Positions 38,501-50,500 of a DNA stretch of 64,000 nt are shown one piece after another. The DNA is from Atrichornis clamosus. Lineage: Eukaryota; Chordata; Aves; Passeriformes; Menuridae. Each line of letters opens with the position of its first letter. The first letter of the stretch is position 1. Under the pieces are notes generated by a model. The model saw only the letters and a program-made list of their open reading frames with translations. It did not search any database and was not told the DNA's origin. The stretch covers positions 1 through 64,000 of the forward strand of contig WBMZ01010154.1 of NCBI GenBank assembly GCA_013400975.1. Direction: 5' to 3'. Made by a program: the position numbers and the translations under genes.

Positions 38501-41500
38501 TGTTTGTGATCTGCTCAAACATTGCTGCTTTTTCTGCAGAATTGCTGTGGGTAGAGTTGTTTGCTGTTCTGCATTTAATTCCTCCTGTCTAATAACGTGA
38601 CTTCCCTTATTGAATTGTAGTAGTTTTGTCACATCACTTCTCCAGTTCATCACTGCTGAGCTCTGCTCCTGTCACACAGCGATCTGACCACCCCCATCTT
38701 CCCTCTCCCATCTTGGTGTCATTTGCAGATTTAATAAGGATATTCTCTAGTCCATCATCCAGCTGTTAAGGAAATATTGTACAGCGTAGGCTCGGATCAA
38801 GTCCCCATGGAATCTATCCTGAAACATACTCTGTTTTGACAGCAAGCCATTGATTCTCCCAGAGAACATTTCAACCAATTTTACATTTTGCTCACACTTC
38901 CCCAATTTGCTTATGACAATATCAAGTAAGAATGTCATTTCAGAAGCCATTACAGAGTTAAGATATATAGAGTGAGCTTTGGGTGGTGGGACACGGGTGG
39001 GAAACGTGAGCAAACAGACAGAACTTGTTTGAACTGAAGCAGAGACTGAGGGGAGGGAGGAACAAATGAGTGTCAGGGTGGGAGTCAGGGGTCAGCTGGA
39101 TTTGTGGATACGTTGCTTTAGAGTCAAAAGTGGAGGTGGGTGGTGAATGAAGTTCTCGGTGCTTCTGTGTTTCAGACCTTTGCATAAAGCCAAGTTACGA
39201 AGGTGACCTTGTGTTTTTGAGAAATCCTAATAACTGTTTTAGATGTTTTCCGTGAACTTTGCAGCTTCCTGTTAATTCCTACTCTGATTTCAAATTTCCT
39301 GACAAAAAAAAAAAAAAAGAGTCAAGTTCTGTATAAAAGGTGCAAATTGGTAGAAGTGAGAAGTCTGTCAGAAGTGGGTTATAGAAGAGGTTTTAGAACT
39401 GGGATGGTGAAAGACTAAGGAAGGAGGAAGGAAACGCTGTAAAAGTCAAGAGGAGGAAGTGGAGAGGAAATGTCTAGAAGAGGAAGCAGAAGATGCACCG
39501 TGGTCAGTTGAGAGGTCAGATGGAGGGGGGGAATAAAATTAAACCAGGAAAAGACATTATTTGTTCTGAGTATTAGATAAATGATACCATCAGGAATTGG
39601 TACAAAGTCAAGGCATTTCTTTAAATAAATGGTGATAAAGTCCTAAAGCCACAATAACGTGTATTTTACTTTTATCCCTGAATGTGGGCTTTGATGTCAA
39701 ACAGCAGCTTCTGGTTACATTATTAAAGCCACTATTAAATACTGTGGAAAACAAGTTTTGGGATTATCTTGGATTTAGTCTGTAACTTTACTGCAGGTTT
39801 TTTTTCAGAAGTTTGTGATTTTGGGGGAAGGGATGCTCCAGACAGAAAACTACCAATTTTTTGTATAAAAGCATTAGAAGCCTGTTTTTATGCAATAATT
39901 CTGAGCACCTTTGCTGTTGCCAGCAGATGTCACTGTGGATAACAAATCCCAGCATTTAGGAGACAAAGGAGGTAATTTGCTAAATGAAAATTCAGCCTTT
40001 GAAAATAGACTGGGGGGGGGGAAGGAATTTTTTCCGTAACAGACTTTTGTGAGCAAATAAAAATGGATTTCTTACTAATGAAGATATGTATTTTTGCCCA
40101 CTGTAATGCTGTGTTTTGTGAGTGTCTTCGCCCGACTTGGGTAAGTTCCTGGCGCTCTGTGTGACCTCGGAGGGGGTGTCTGTGTGAGTGTGCTCCTGTT
40201 CAGCTTTGTTTTGAAAGCCTTTGGTGTTTGGAGGGTGCCTCAACAAGCACTGGTTGTGCTGCAGTGTGTGTGTGTGCGGGGAACTGGCCATGGAGGAAGT
40301 GGCTTCATTAAGGTTGATTTGGAGGGGGGAGCAAGATGAGGAAAAAAATTGCCCATATGATTGGCTGGGAGAATAGCTCTGAATTATGGGATCCATCTGT
40401 TTCCTGTAATGAATTCATAAACCCATCAAACAATGACCTGAACGAATTGCTGAAGGAAAAAAATAATACACTGGCATGATATGTTTAACGCAGTGAGGCA
40501 TTGGCATTGTATAATCAAAAATTCTCCTCACATCCAGCACTTTGTAATGGAGCTGCTGTGTTTAATAGAAGCTGTAAATAAATCCTGTCACAGTAGCAGC
40601 CAAGAATGCATTTCTGAGTTTAACTGTTTCTCTTCTGGAATGTCTGGTCCTCGAAGGCTTTAGAAATGCAAGTTTTATAGAGCTGGAGTGGGGGATTCTG
40701 AAATATAGAGAAATGTTAATGAGGTGAATGAAAGGAAAAAGCTGCCATAAATCAGTATTATGTGGCTTAACCAGTTTCTTTCATTTATGCATGTTCTTTC
40801 CTGATGTCATAGAAATGTACTTAAAAGCTATTGTTGTAATTGAAATGTGTTAGACTGATCCTATTCATTATATTAATAAAATCCACCTACAATTGCTCGT
40901 AACACTTTTTTATGCAGTTGGGATTCCCGAGATTGTAATCATCAAAAAGGATATGGAGTAATTATTGGATTTGTTTGGGTAAAATTGGATTAAGAAGTTT
41001 AGATACCATTAAGTACTGATAATTATTACAAGCAAGCTCATTGTTTCGTGTATGTACAGCTCAGAATGAAGAGTAAGCAGATACCCATCACAAACATCTT
41101 AAGAGCGAGCAATCTCAAGGCTTTTATTTTACGCCTTTAATTGTATTTTTGCAAGAGGCTTTCTACTTAAATGTTTTTGCTTCAGCTCTTTAATCACGTG
41201 CTGGTTATGACAATCACTCGGTGTTAAATCCTTTCCCCCATACGTTCCAAACAACATTTTTCGTGTTCAAGCAAATGTAGCCACAAAGGCTCTGTTTTAA
41301 TTCCTGGGTTTCCAGCAGCTGCCCACATGCCATTAGCTGTGACAGTGGATTACTTTCAGGTGAAAGGCTGGACAGGCTGCTCCTGCGGGGCTGGCGGGGG
41401 CTCTCGGTGGATTGGCAGGTCGGCCCTTGGGGCTGATTAAAGCAGAGCTCTCGGAGCAGCAGTGCCGGGCGGCCCCGCTGGCCCAGCCCCGGCGGCTTTG

Positions 41501-44500
41501 CTGTTGTGCCCTGCAGTGGGTGAAATCTCAGGTTTGGTGCCCTCTGTGTTCTGCAAGGGATGCCCATCGTCTCAGGGTACAGCCCCGTGCAAAGGGGGAT
41601 GGCTAAAGGGTTTGTAAAGATGCTCTTATTGCCAATATCACATGACAGTTAATAATGAGAACACCCAGGGTAGACACTTGGAACATTTGGTATTTCTCAC
41701 AGTGCATATCGAGTGAAAATTGCTGTTTAGACATCGCTGAGGATGACTTTAGAATACAGTCATACTGTCTTTGTAACATATATTCTCTAAATAGTATTGC
41801 TGTATCTGAAATTTGAATTCCAGCCTGATACGAAGCTGGAATTTGGGGCTCAAGCCCATTCCTGTGATGTTGTTCACTCTTCTTGCTTTATTCCCTGTCA
41901 ATGGTATAATTAAACAATTCTTTTCCAGCTGCCATGATTTGTAGACACAGTATTCTAGTAAGAGCTTCCATTTAACTACTCTTAAAGAGATTTTGATGTA
42001 CAAAATAAAAATTACTTAGCTGTGTTGATTAAAGAGAAAGCAGTAACATGAATATGCAGAAATATTTTAATCCTAAAGTACCGTGATATTTTGTTTTTCT
42101 TTGTTCTTTTCTCTCATCTGTGATTCAGATATGTAGAGGCAAACATTGCCTGTACTCTGAAACTGGGTTTCTCTGGCCTCACCTTTGTGATGAAACAGCT
42201 TTATTAGTGTACATTAAAGTGAAAAGTGTTGTGTGTTCTATGACTTGCATTAGTGATGGCTTTTTTATATATATATATATATAAGGACACCTCTTTGGAA
42301 GTATCAAATGGGATTTATATATACACAGATATAAAATACTGAGAATATAATGCTTTTTTAAAAGCAGCCTGTGTAGCTCTCTGAAATATGTTTCCAATTA
42401 ATTAATATTCCTTATGAAGAATCTTGGGGCCAGACAAATCCCGGCTCTGCTGGCATTGTGCCAGGTAGTGGTTTCCATTCTCTTGTCCTTTTTCTCCTCT
42501 TCCCTGGCATTCCCTCTCACGTGCTGGCACAAGGGTTTGTGTGCCTGGTCTCTTAGCCAAGCTGGAGAACCTTCCTGGCTGGAATAGTCTCTTATGCTTG
42601 GTTGGTCTGTGTCTGTCTTGGTGAACCTTGTGGTAAATGACTTTGCAGAAATACTGAGCCATTCAGACCTCACTGTGTGTAGACGTTTGCGTCTTTGTGA
42701 TGATGGTAGTAGTAAATGCTTACATCACTGTGTAGTAGTAGCAGAAGTAATGGGAGGTAAAACACACCCATGAAAATTAAGTCATCTTTTCTATCATGTG
42801 AACAACAGATTTATTTGTATTGTGGAAACAAAATAGTTTTCACATCCATGTTGAATATGCAGACTTTGTGTTTGAAAATAATTATTCTACATTCTATGAG
42901 ACTTTTAATCTACTTTTTAAATTTTCAGAGTAAGGATAAACTGTTTGTTTTCAAAGCTGATTGTGTATTTTGTAAAGGCAAAGAAGGTTTATTCTCTGCT
43001 CTTCAGGTGTTAGTGGTACTTCAATTTTTTTATATATGTATATATTCAGAGTTCCTTTTTTGTTATAGGCAGAATCATAAGTGAAATTGTTTAGGCTTCC
43101 AAAACAAACATCTTGGAGAAGCCAAGTGCTGAAGGTTCTGTCAGACTTGGCATGTGTTTGCTTGGTCAAGTCCCTGCTTGCTTTGAACCCACCCTCAGCA
43201 TTCCCTTGGTGCCTGCTCAATGCTGAAGGTTTTCCTGGAGTGTCAGAGCCTGGAGAGAGGCTGAGTGTGGGTTTGTAGTGTCTATGACAGAGTTCAAGCA
43301 GCATTTGGACACCACTCCTGGCACAAGGTGTGGCTCTTGGGGATGGTCCTGTGCAGGGCCAGGAGAACAAAGGATCCATGTGGGTCCCTTCTGACTCCTC
43401 TTGTTCTGTGACTCTGTGAAGGATCTGGAATTTTTTGTGTGTCGGACGTGCTTGTGATGAGCTGGAGCAATACTTGGTTCTGTACATCTCAAAAACCCAA
43501 AGAGTTTCTCTGGGTGGCCGGACAGCTCGGGCAGCTGCTGCCAGGTGAGCTGAGCCAACGCTGCCATCCCTGGCCAGGGCCATGCCCGCTCTCTCCTGCC
43601 TGTCCTACCGGGATCCAGCACTGCTGGTGGCTCCTGCCAGGTGTGCAGGCACATTCCAGGGTGGCCTGGTTGGCTCATTGCAGACTGGGTTAGTGTGGGG
43701 CATATCAGATGTACCTGGAGTGCAGGTGTTGGTGACTGGGGTGTCCTCAGTGTTTGATGGGAAGGTTGTGATAAAGACCACAAGAAAAGTTTATGTGAGT
43801 GCTGAATAAGCTGGTGGATCAGGTCTCTTGGCTTGTTTTTGGGGAACTTATTAGAAGCCTGAAAATGTTTGTTTTCATGGCTGTAGGCTGTGGTATTTGA
43901 TGTTACTGTTGGCAAGGTCACACCCAAAACTGCTGAACTAAAGAGGTAGTGGGGGCTCTATGTGGGTGCAGCAGTGTGCACCATGCACTTTAAACGTGCA
44001 TTCTGGTCAATGCTGAGTTGTTACAGCTCTCTCTTGTCCTCCCTTCTGTTTTAAACTCTACAGAATATTTGTTTCAGTAAGGAATAAAAGCTTCCAATAC
44101 CATCACAGAAAGCAAACCTACGCAAAAAGTAACGCGTTCTGCCAACTTCTGGGTGACTGAAAAACATCAATTTGCTCAGTTACAGTTAAAAAAAACCCCA
44201 ACCCACAACGTTTCAGATGCTAAAACAACTCTTTTTTTTTCTTTTTTTCTTTTTTTTTGTTTTTTAACTGTAGTGCCAGAACCTATTAAGACCAGTTTAA
44301 GCCAGCCCCAACCTGCCGGTACCGGTACCAGTACTTCCACCAGCACTATTCCCAACAGCAGCAATGGCAAGCGTGCGTCTGCCAACGGGCAGCAGCCTGC
44401 GGCGTCCCGTTACCTGCCCCGAGAGGTGCCTCCCCGCTTCCGCCAGCAGGAACAGAAGCAGCTCCTAAAGCGGGGGCAGCCGCTGCCCGCCGGGGCCCTG

Positions 44501-47500
44501 GGCGGCACCAGCCCGGCGCCGGGCACTGCACCAGCGGGAGCCAGTCCTCCTCCTCCTCCACAGCAGCAGCAGCAGGGAGCAGGGGGACAGCATCATCCCA
44601 GCAAGGCCCAACCAGGTAAGAGTGGCAGCCCGGGGGACAGCGGCTCCGTTCCCCGCGGGGCTGCGTCCTCCGCTGTCAGCACGGAACAGTTGTTTTAAAG
44701 TTCAAGTCGTCGGCTGTCGCTCGTGTTCTTGCAGAATGTGCCATTTCCAGCGTCTGCTTCTCTTGTTTGTTCAGCTGCCCAGGCTTGTGGTGTCTTCCTC
44801 TGGTTTGTGTTTTTCCCCCCTGTTTCTTTGGTAGTTATAATGGATCTTCAGGAAATGTAAATTTTTAGTGGTCATGTTTACAGAAGCATTGTTAATTTGG
44901 GTATTTACAAGTTTGGGCAATTTTAATGCTCTTTAAAGAGTGTTTTGCATATTTGTAAGTAAGGAATAGGAACTTTGCTTATGTTCTGTTGCAACACTTT
45001 AATGCCTTTACTTGCTTGTGCTCTCAATTGTTATTTTCACATTAGGGAAATAATACTTTGGGAAAAGGAGTTGAGTGTCTTAGGCCCTTCTGCCACTTCA
45101 TTCTGTCCTTTGCAGATCACATAATCACAGAATAGTTTGGGTTGGAAGGGACCTTGGGGAACATCCAATTCCAACCCCATGCCACGAGCAGGGACACCTT
45201 CCACTATCCCAGGTTGCTCCAAGCCCCGTCCAACCTGGCCTTGGACACTCCAGGGATGAGGCAGCCACAGCTTCTCTGGGCACCCTGTGCCAGGCCCTCA
45301 CCATCCTCAGAGCCAGGAATTCCTTCCCAATATCCCCTCTCACCCTGCCCTCCTTTAGCGTAAAGCCATTCCCCCCTGTCCTGTCACTCCAGGCCCTTGT
45401 CCAAAGTCCCTCTCCAGCTCTCTTGGCGCCCTTCAGGCTCTGGAAGGGGCTCTCAGGTCTCCCTGGAGCCTTCTCTTCTCCAGGTGAGCACCCCCAGCTC
45501 TCCCAGCCTGGCTCCAGAGCAGAGGAGCTCCAGGCCCTGGAACATCTTCCTTTGGGCTTGCTCCAGCAGCTGCATGTCCTTCTGGGTTTGGAAGCCCCAG
45601 AGCTGGTTGGAGCACAGCAGATGGGATCTCAGACACACTGGCCTTCCTTTGGCTACTGGAAATAGGATATTGTGGAGTACTTCTCTTAGCTACCTTTATT
45701 TTCCTGAAGCTACTAATGAATGAGAAAATAAGCAGCTCTCTTATGTGCCCTTCTGTGCCCTTAAGTTCTGCAGTGGAGATGAGCTCAGCTGGTTGGTGGT
45801 GCACATCCCCTTTTCCATCACTGCTGGGTGTGGATGTCATGTCAGGCAAAGCGGGAACTGTTCTGGGATGCAGTTATCCATGGCTTAAAGAAGTTATCTG
45901 GACTAAGTCATAAGGAAGGTTTTGATATCTCAAATATTAGTCGTTTCTGTATGATCTCAAGTGTTGCTCATTATCACTCATTAGTGCTGTCAAACATCAC
46001 AAAATTTGGATCTGAGCTGTCTGCAGTTCTTCCCTTTGGGCATTAGTGAATCTTTCACTATTTTTGCTGCTGAGCTGAACTCCAACAGAGAAAATTCTTT
46101 GGTGTTGTCCTTAGAAGTTTTAGTTAGATAAGAAAATAATCTCTTCCAGAAATTACAGTTTCTATGGTTATTGAAATGCATTTGAAAATATTACTCAGCT
46201 ACTCCCTAGAAACAGAATAGACAAAATGAAACAACTGATTATTTACTTAAAACTGTTCTTTTTTGTAGGGAAGGAAGAGGTTCTACTTCTGTATTCTCAA
46301 TTACTTGGCTTTAGTGAGATGAAAAGTAATCAGTTCCCAACAGTTAGAGCAGCATTCTCACCTTCCTTGCAAATCCCAGTTCAGCAGGGATTGTTCTGAG
46401 ATTCTTGGCTCCTTCTGGCTTGGGAGATGTTTGTTAACTGTCAGACTAATGTGTCGTAGATATGTTTATTATTTTATTTTCAGAACTCTGGATTCATAGA
46501 ATCATAACATATCCTGAGTTGGAAGGGTTACAGAAGGATCATGGAGTCCAGCCCCTGGCCCTGCACAGGCACCCCTGCAATCCCACCCTTTGCATCCCTG
46601 GGAGCATTGTCCAAAGGCTACTGGAGCTCTGGCAGCCTTGGGGCCGTGCCCATTCCCTGGGGATCTGCCCCAGCACCCTCTGGGGGAGAACCTTTCCCTG
46701 ATTTCCAGCCTGACCCTCCCCTGGCACAGCTCGAGCCCTTCCCTGGGGTTCCAGGGAGCAGGAGAGCAGAGATGGGAGCTGCCCTCTGGTCATTATTTAT
46801 GTGGGACAGACAGACCAGCCAGCTGAGGTGGCTCAGGCTGCCTGAGGGTCAGGGTGAGATTTCTTCCAGCCATTATTAGAGATGTATCTGAAGCATCTGT
46901 GTTTGAGTTTAATGAAACAAAGTCCACTGTAAATCATAACATAATTCATAAAAGAACTTTGCTTGTAGGAGTGTAGTACGAGCTGTCTGACTTTGATCTT
47001 GCCAGATGCATTTCTACCTTGAGGCTTTAGACTTCTTTTCCCCATTCCTATTTTAACTTGCTGTATGTGTAGTTTGTCAGCCTGGCGGCCCTCAGCAGAT
47101 GTTTTTACACAGTTGGATTATACTGAGGTTTTTTATTTTTTTGCTACTTTTCTGTTACCGTTGGAAAAATTCAGAGTACAGTAAAAGCTAGAACAAATGA
47201 GAGGAAAAGGAGCAGTGCAGCAGCTTTTCAGCTTAATACTATATTATTGCCCCAAATAGGTTAACCCAGATCAAACTTAGCAAAAGTATTAGTTAGAATC
47301 AGAGCCATGGAATGATCTGGGCTGAGGGGACCTTAAGGTTCCTCTCATTCCAACCACCTTCCATGGGCAGGGACACCTTCCACTAGACCAGGTTGCTCCA
47401 AGCCCCACCGAACCTGGCACCAGTGTCTCATCACCTTCATGGTGGAGAATTTGTTCCTAGTATCCCATCTCACCCTGCCCTCCTTCAGCTTAAAGCCATT

Positions 47501-50500
47501 CCCCCCTGTCCTGTCACTCTATGGCCTGGTCCAAAGTCCCTCTCCAGCTCTCCTGGAGCCCCTTTAGGCACTGGAAGGGGCTCTCAGGTCTCCCTGGAGC
47601 CTCCTCTTCTCCAGGTGAGCACCCCCAGCTCTCCCAGCCTGGCTCCAGAGCCAAGGAGCTCCAGCCCTTGGAGATCTCCATGGCCTCCTCTGGCCTTACT
47701 ACCCTTTGAGTAAAGAAGTTCTTCCTCACATCAAATCTAAACCTGCAATTTTTTTACTCAATAGCCGTTTGTGCACAGAACCACATTGGTTCAGTTGTTG
47801 TTCCATCTGTAAAGTCAAAACAAAAGCTTTCAAAGGCACCATAAGATCTGCACACAGTTCTGGGAGCAGGGAACAGGACCTTAGACAAGCAAAATCCTTG
47901 GCTACCTTTTAGTCTGCTGACAAGAGATGGTGTTTTGAGATCTAAACCATGGCCTTTTCCACACAGACTTTGCACAATTCTGGAGCTCACATAGTCCTTT
48001 CCAGCAGGTGGAGCATCAGTTCATTTACTGACTGCAGACACAGGAGGAAAAAATAAATGTCCAGCTCAGCTTATAATGACAGCAGCTCTGTGCCAGGCTG
48101 CCCTGAGAGGCCAAGAGAGGAGTATCTCACTCCTGAGAGCCCTTTGTAGCCATGAATTGCACGTATTAACAGCCTTACTCAGTCTCTCATACAGGCTTTG
48201 TTTCCACCTTGTTGAGCATAAAGAGCAAAGAAGTAAGGAGAGTACCCAGGGAAGTCCAAAGCCTTTTCATCTCAGCTGTTGGGGTTTGAGTGACTGTTAG
48301 ACTTAGAAAAAAATAGGGGATTCTATATCCTGTAAACATATGAATTTTCCCTGAAATTTAATTCAAATTGATCATTTTTTTGTGAATATGAAAATAAAGA
48401 ATTTTAAAGGAGAGGATTCTCACTGAGAAATACTTCATTAAAAGGACATTTTTTGCTTTCCTCCTCTTAGCGTCAGTAGGAACTGTTTTCCTTTCAATGT
48501 CTGTCACTGGTTCCCTGGGTATTTCGTTTGCTAAAGAGTCTTTGCAGGTAAAAGTTCTCTGGGGAAATGATGGGAAGGAACAAAAAAATCTAATTTGTCC
48601 AGGAGACTCAGTGCAGGTACCTGAGCCACATGGAAACAGGAATTCTGTCTGCTTGAACAGCACCTGCACTGTGGGAGAGTGATCAAGGGATCACTCAGGG
48701 GCTTGACTGGACATCCTCAGAGTCTAAAGGCAGTAAGGCATCCGTGCTCAGGGCTCCCTCCTCTCCAGCCCTGACTGCCTGACCAGAGCCCCTTGACCTG
48801 TGCTGGGTTCTGCCCAAGCAAGTCTGCCTTCTTCAGGCTCCTCATGAGCAAGAGTGACTTCTTTTTATGGATGAGCTGGTGCTAACCAGAGCCAGGATTG
48901 CCATAGATGAGCATCTTGTATCCAGAAGATGCTTAATGTAAGTTCATGCAGCATTTCCTTTTATAGGGTCATATCCCTTCAGAGTTAATTTGTAATTATG
49001 CATCCACATTCCTTTGAGGCCTTATTTATAACTACCTGGTTACAAGGAAGGCTGTTAGAGAGGCATTGCCAGTCTCTTCACTCTAAAAATCACACCTTTT
49101 ATCTCTTTATTCTCTTATCAGCAGTCTCTGTTATCTACTGCCTTGGCCTATCCAAAACACTTATCAGAACTTAACTGCAATGTCATGAATTAAAAGGGAT
49201 GTTCTGCCAGTGTAAGGCAAGTGGGAATTAATGGCCACTAATATATTCTTTGTCAAGTTTATCACCTGGAAATATCAGTGAAGTGGATGAGAGTAGGGAT
49301 TTTTTGTTTCTCTTTAAAAGTAATCTCTAAAATGTTAACTAGACAAACTGTTAAGAGATTAAAACATTTCAAATTGCATAAACTATTTTAGAAAACTTAG
49401 CCCTTGAAAACAGTCTTTTATTCACTGTTAACTATTACGAAACTATTATCTGAAGTATTTCAGAGTAGAGTAGTTATTTGTCTGGAACTTCTGTCTTGAG
49501 CTGCAGAGCTTGTTCTTGCCACACCCCCTCTGGAATCCTTTCCAGGATTATGCCAAAGGAAAGCTGCATCTCTAATTTATGAGCAATATTCTAGTATCTA
49601 GTCTAGTTTGTTACTTTTACTTAGAGATGGGGCTTTTTATGTCTTCCCTCCCCACTTTGTCAGCTAGCTCCACTAAACAGGTGAATAGTTAATTTCCCTT
49701 ATTAAGGTGTGAGGCATTAATAGAATTAATGGAATGGTCCTTTTGCCACATGATCTATAATAATGAGGATAATTTCTGAAGGGTACCATGGGAGATTAAA
49801 AATAATAAGTAATATCGACTTCTTTGTTTCTTTACAAATTATGAATTTTATATAGGAGTCTCCAGGCAACCAGCATGTGTTTGATGGTTGTAAGAACAGA
49901 GATCAAAAGGAGTCATCAGTTCTTCTCCAAGATGCCTTTGACTTCCCTGAAATTCAGCAGTGTGAAACCACGATCTGTCAGCTCAAAAGCAATGTACCTT
50001 GTCCTGCAGGAGTCAGGGTGGAACTCCTGCCCATCTTTTTATTGGCAAGTAGAGTATTTTGCAGAAGAGATCCGTATCATCTGTTTCCAAAGTCCAAAAA
50101 GAAATGAGAGCAGTGATTCCTGCAGTAATCAGAATGAGAAAACACACCCACATTGTGTAAACTTGAATTGCACTCTTAATTTGTTCTACCTGTTGTTTGC
50201 TGTGAAGTGAGAATTTGACAGCAGTAAGGGATTTATATTCCTCCTGTGGGGTGATGCTGGATTCTATGCTGAACTTTATTCCTCTTTTCCATGGAGCTGG
50301 AAGGTTTATTTTGTGTTTGAAGATTTCTTTAGCTGCGGTTTGCAGAGTCATGCTCATGGCAGGGTATGTGCACCTTGAAGTGAGTGCTGTGGGCAGCTGC
50401 AAGTTGCTGAGTGCTGTTGTGTGACAGGTTAACTCTTCTTTTAATCTTTGTTTGGGTTTGATAAAATTTTAGGAAGCAAGATGAAAAAACACTGCTTACT

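Larger units (their letters stand above)
21493..44273 (+). other. TNRC6C: TNRC6C intron 3 (about 22.8 kb)
   Basis: The largest intron seen. It starts GTAAATTC and ends in a long T/C tract with AACTGTAG. It contains a solo LTR (30576-31127), an old LINE remnant (about 37990-38960), a CR1 tail (about 43285-43430), an (AT) microsatellite and an A15 run. I see no gene in the rest. AT-rich blocks with many TAAT/ATTA cores occur at about 36560-36660, 37260-37350 and 40860-41060; these may be conserved regulatory elements but have no direct support. Confidence 0.8.

Noticed and set aside
42951..43927. Minus-strand frames of 210 and 236 codons
   Set aside because: They overlap a CR1 tail and unrelated intron sequence, overlap each other in different frames and resemble no family I know.
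45397..45849. Open frames of about 100-140 codons on both strands
   Set aside because: They fall mostly inside a CR1 3' fragment that does not encode protein at this end.
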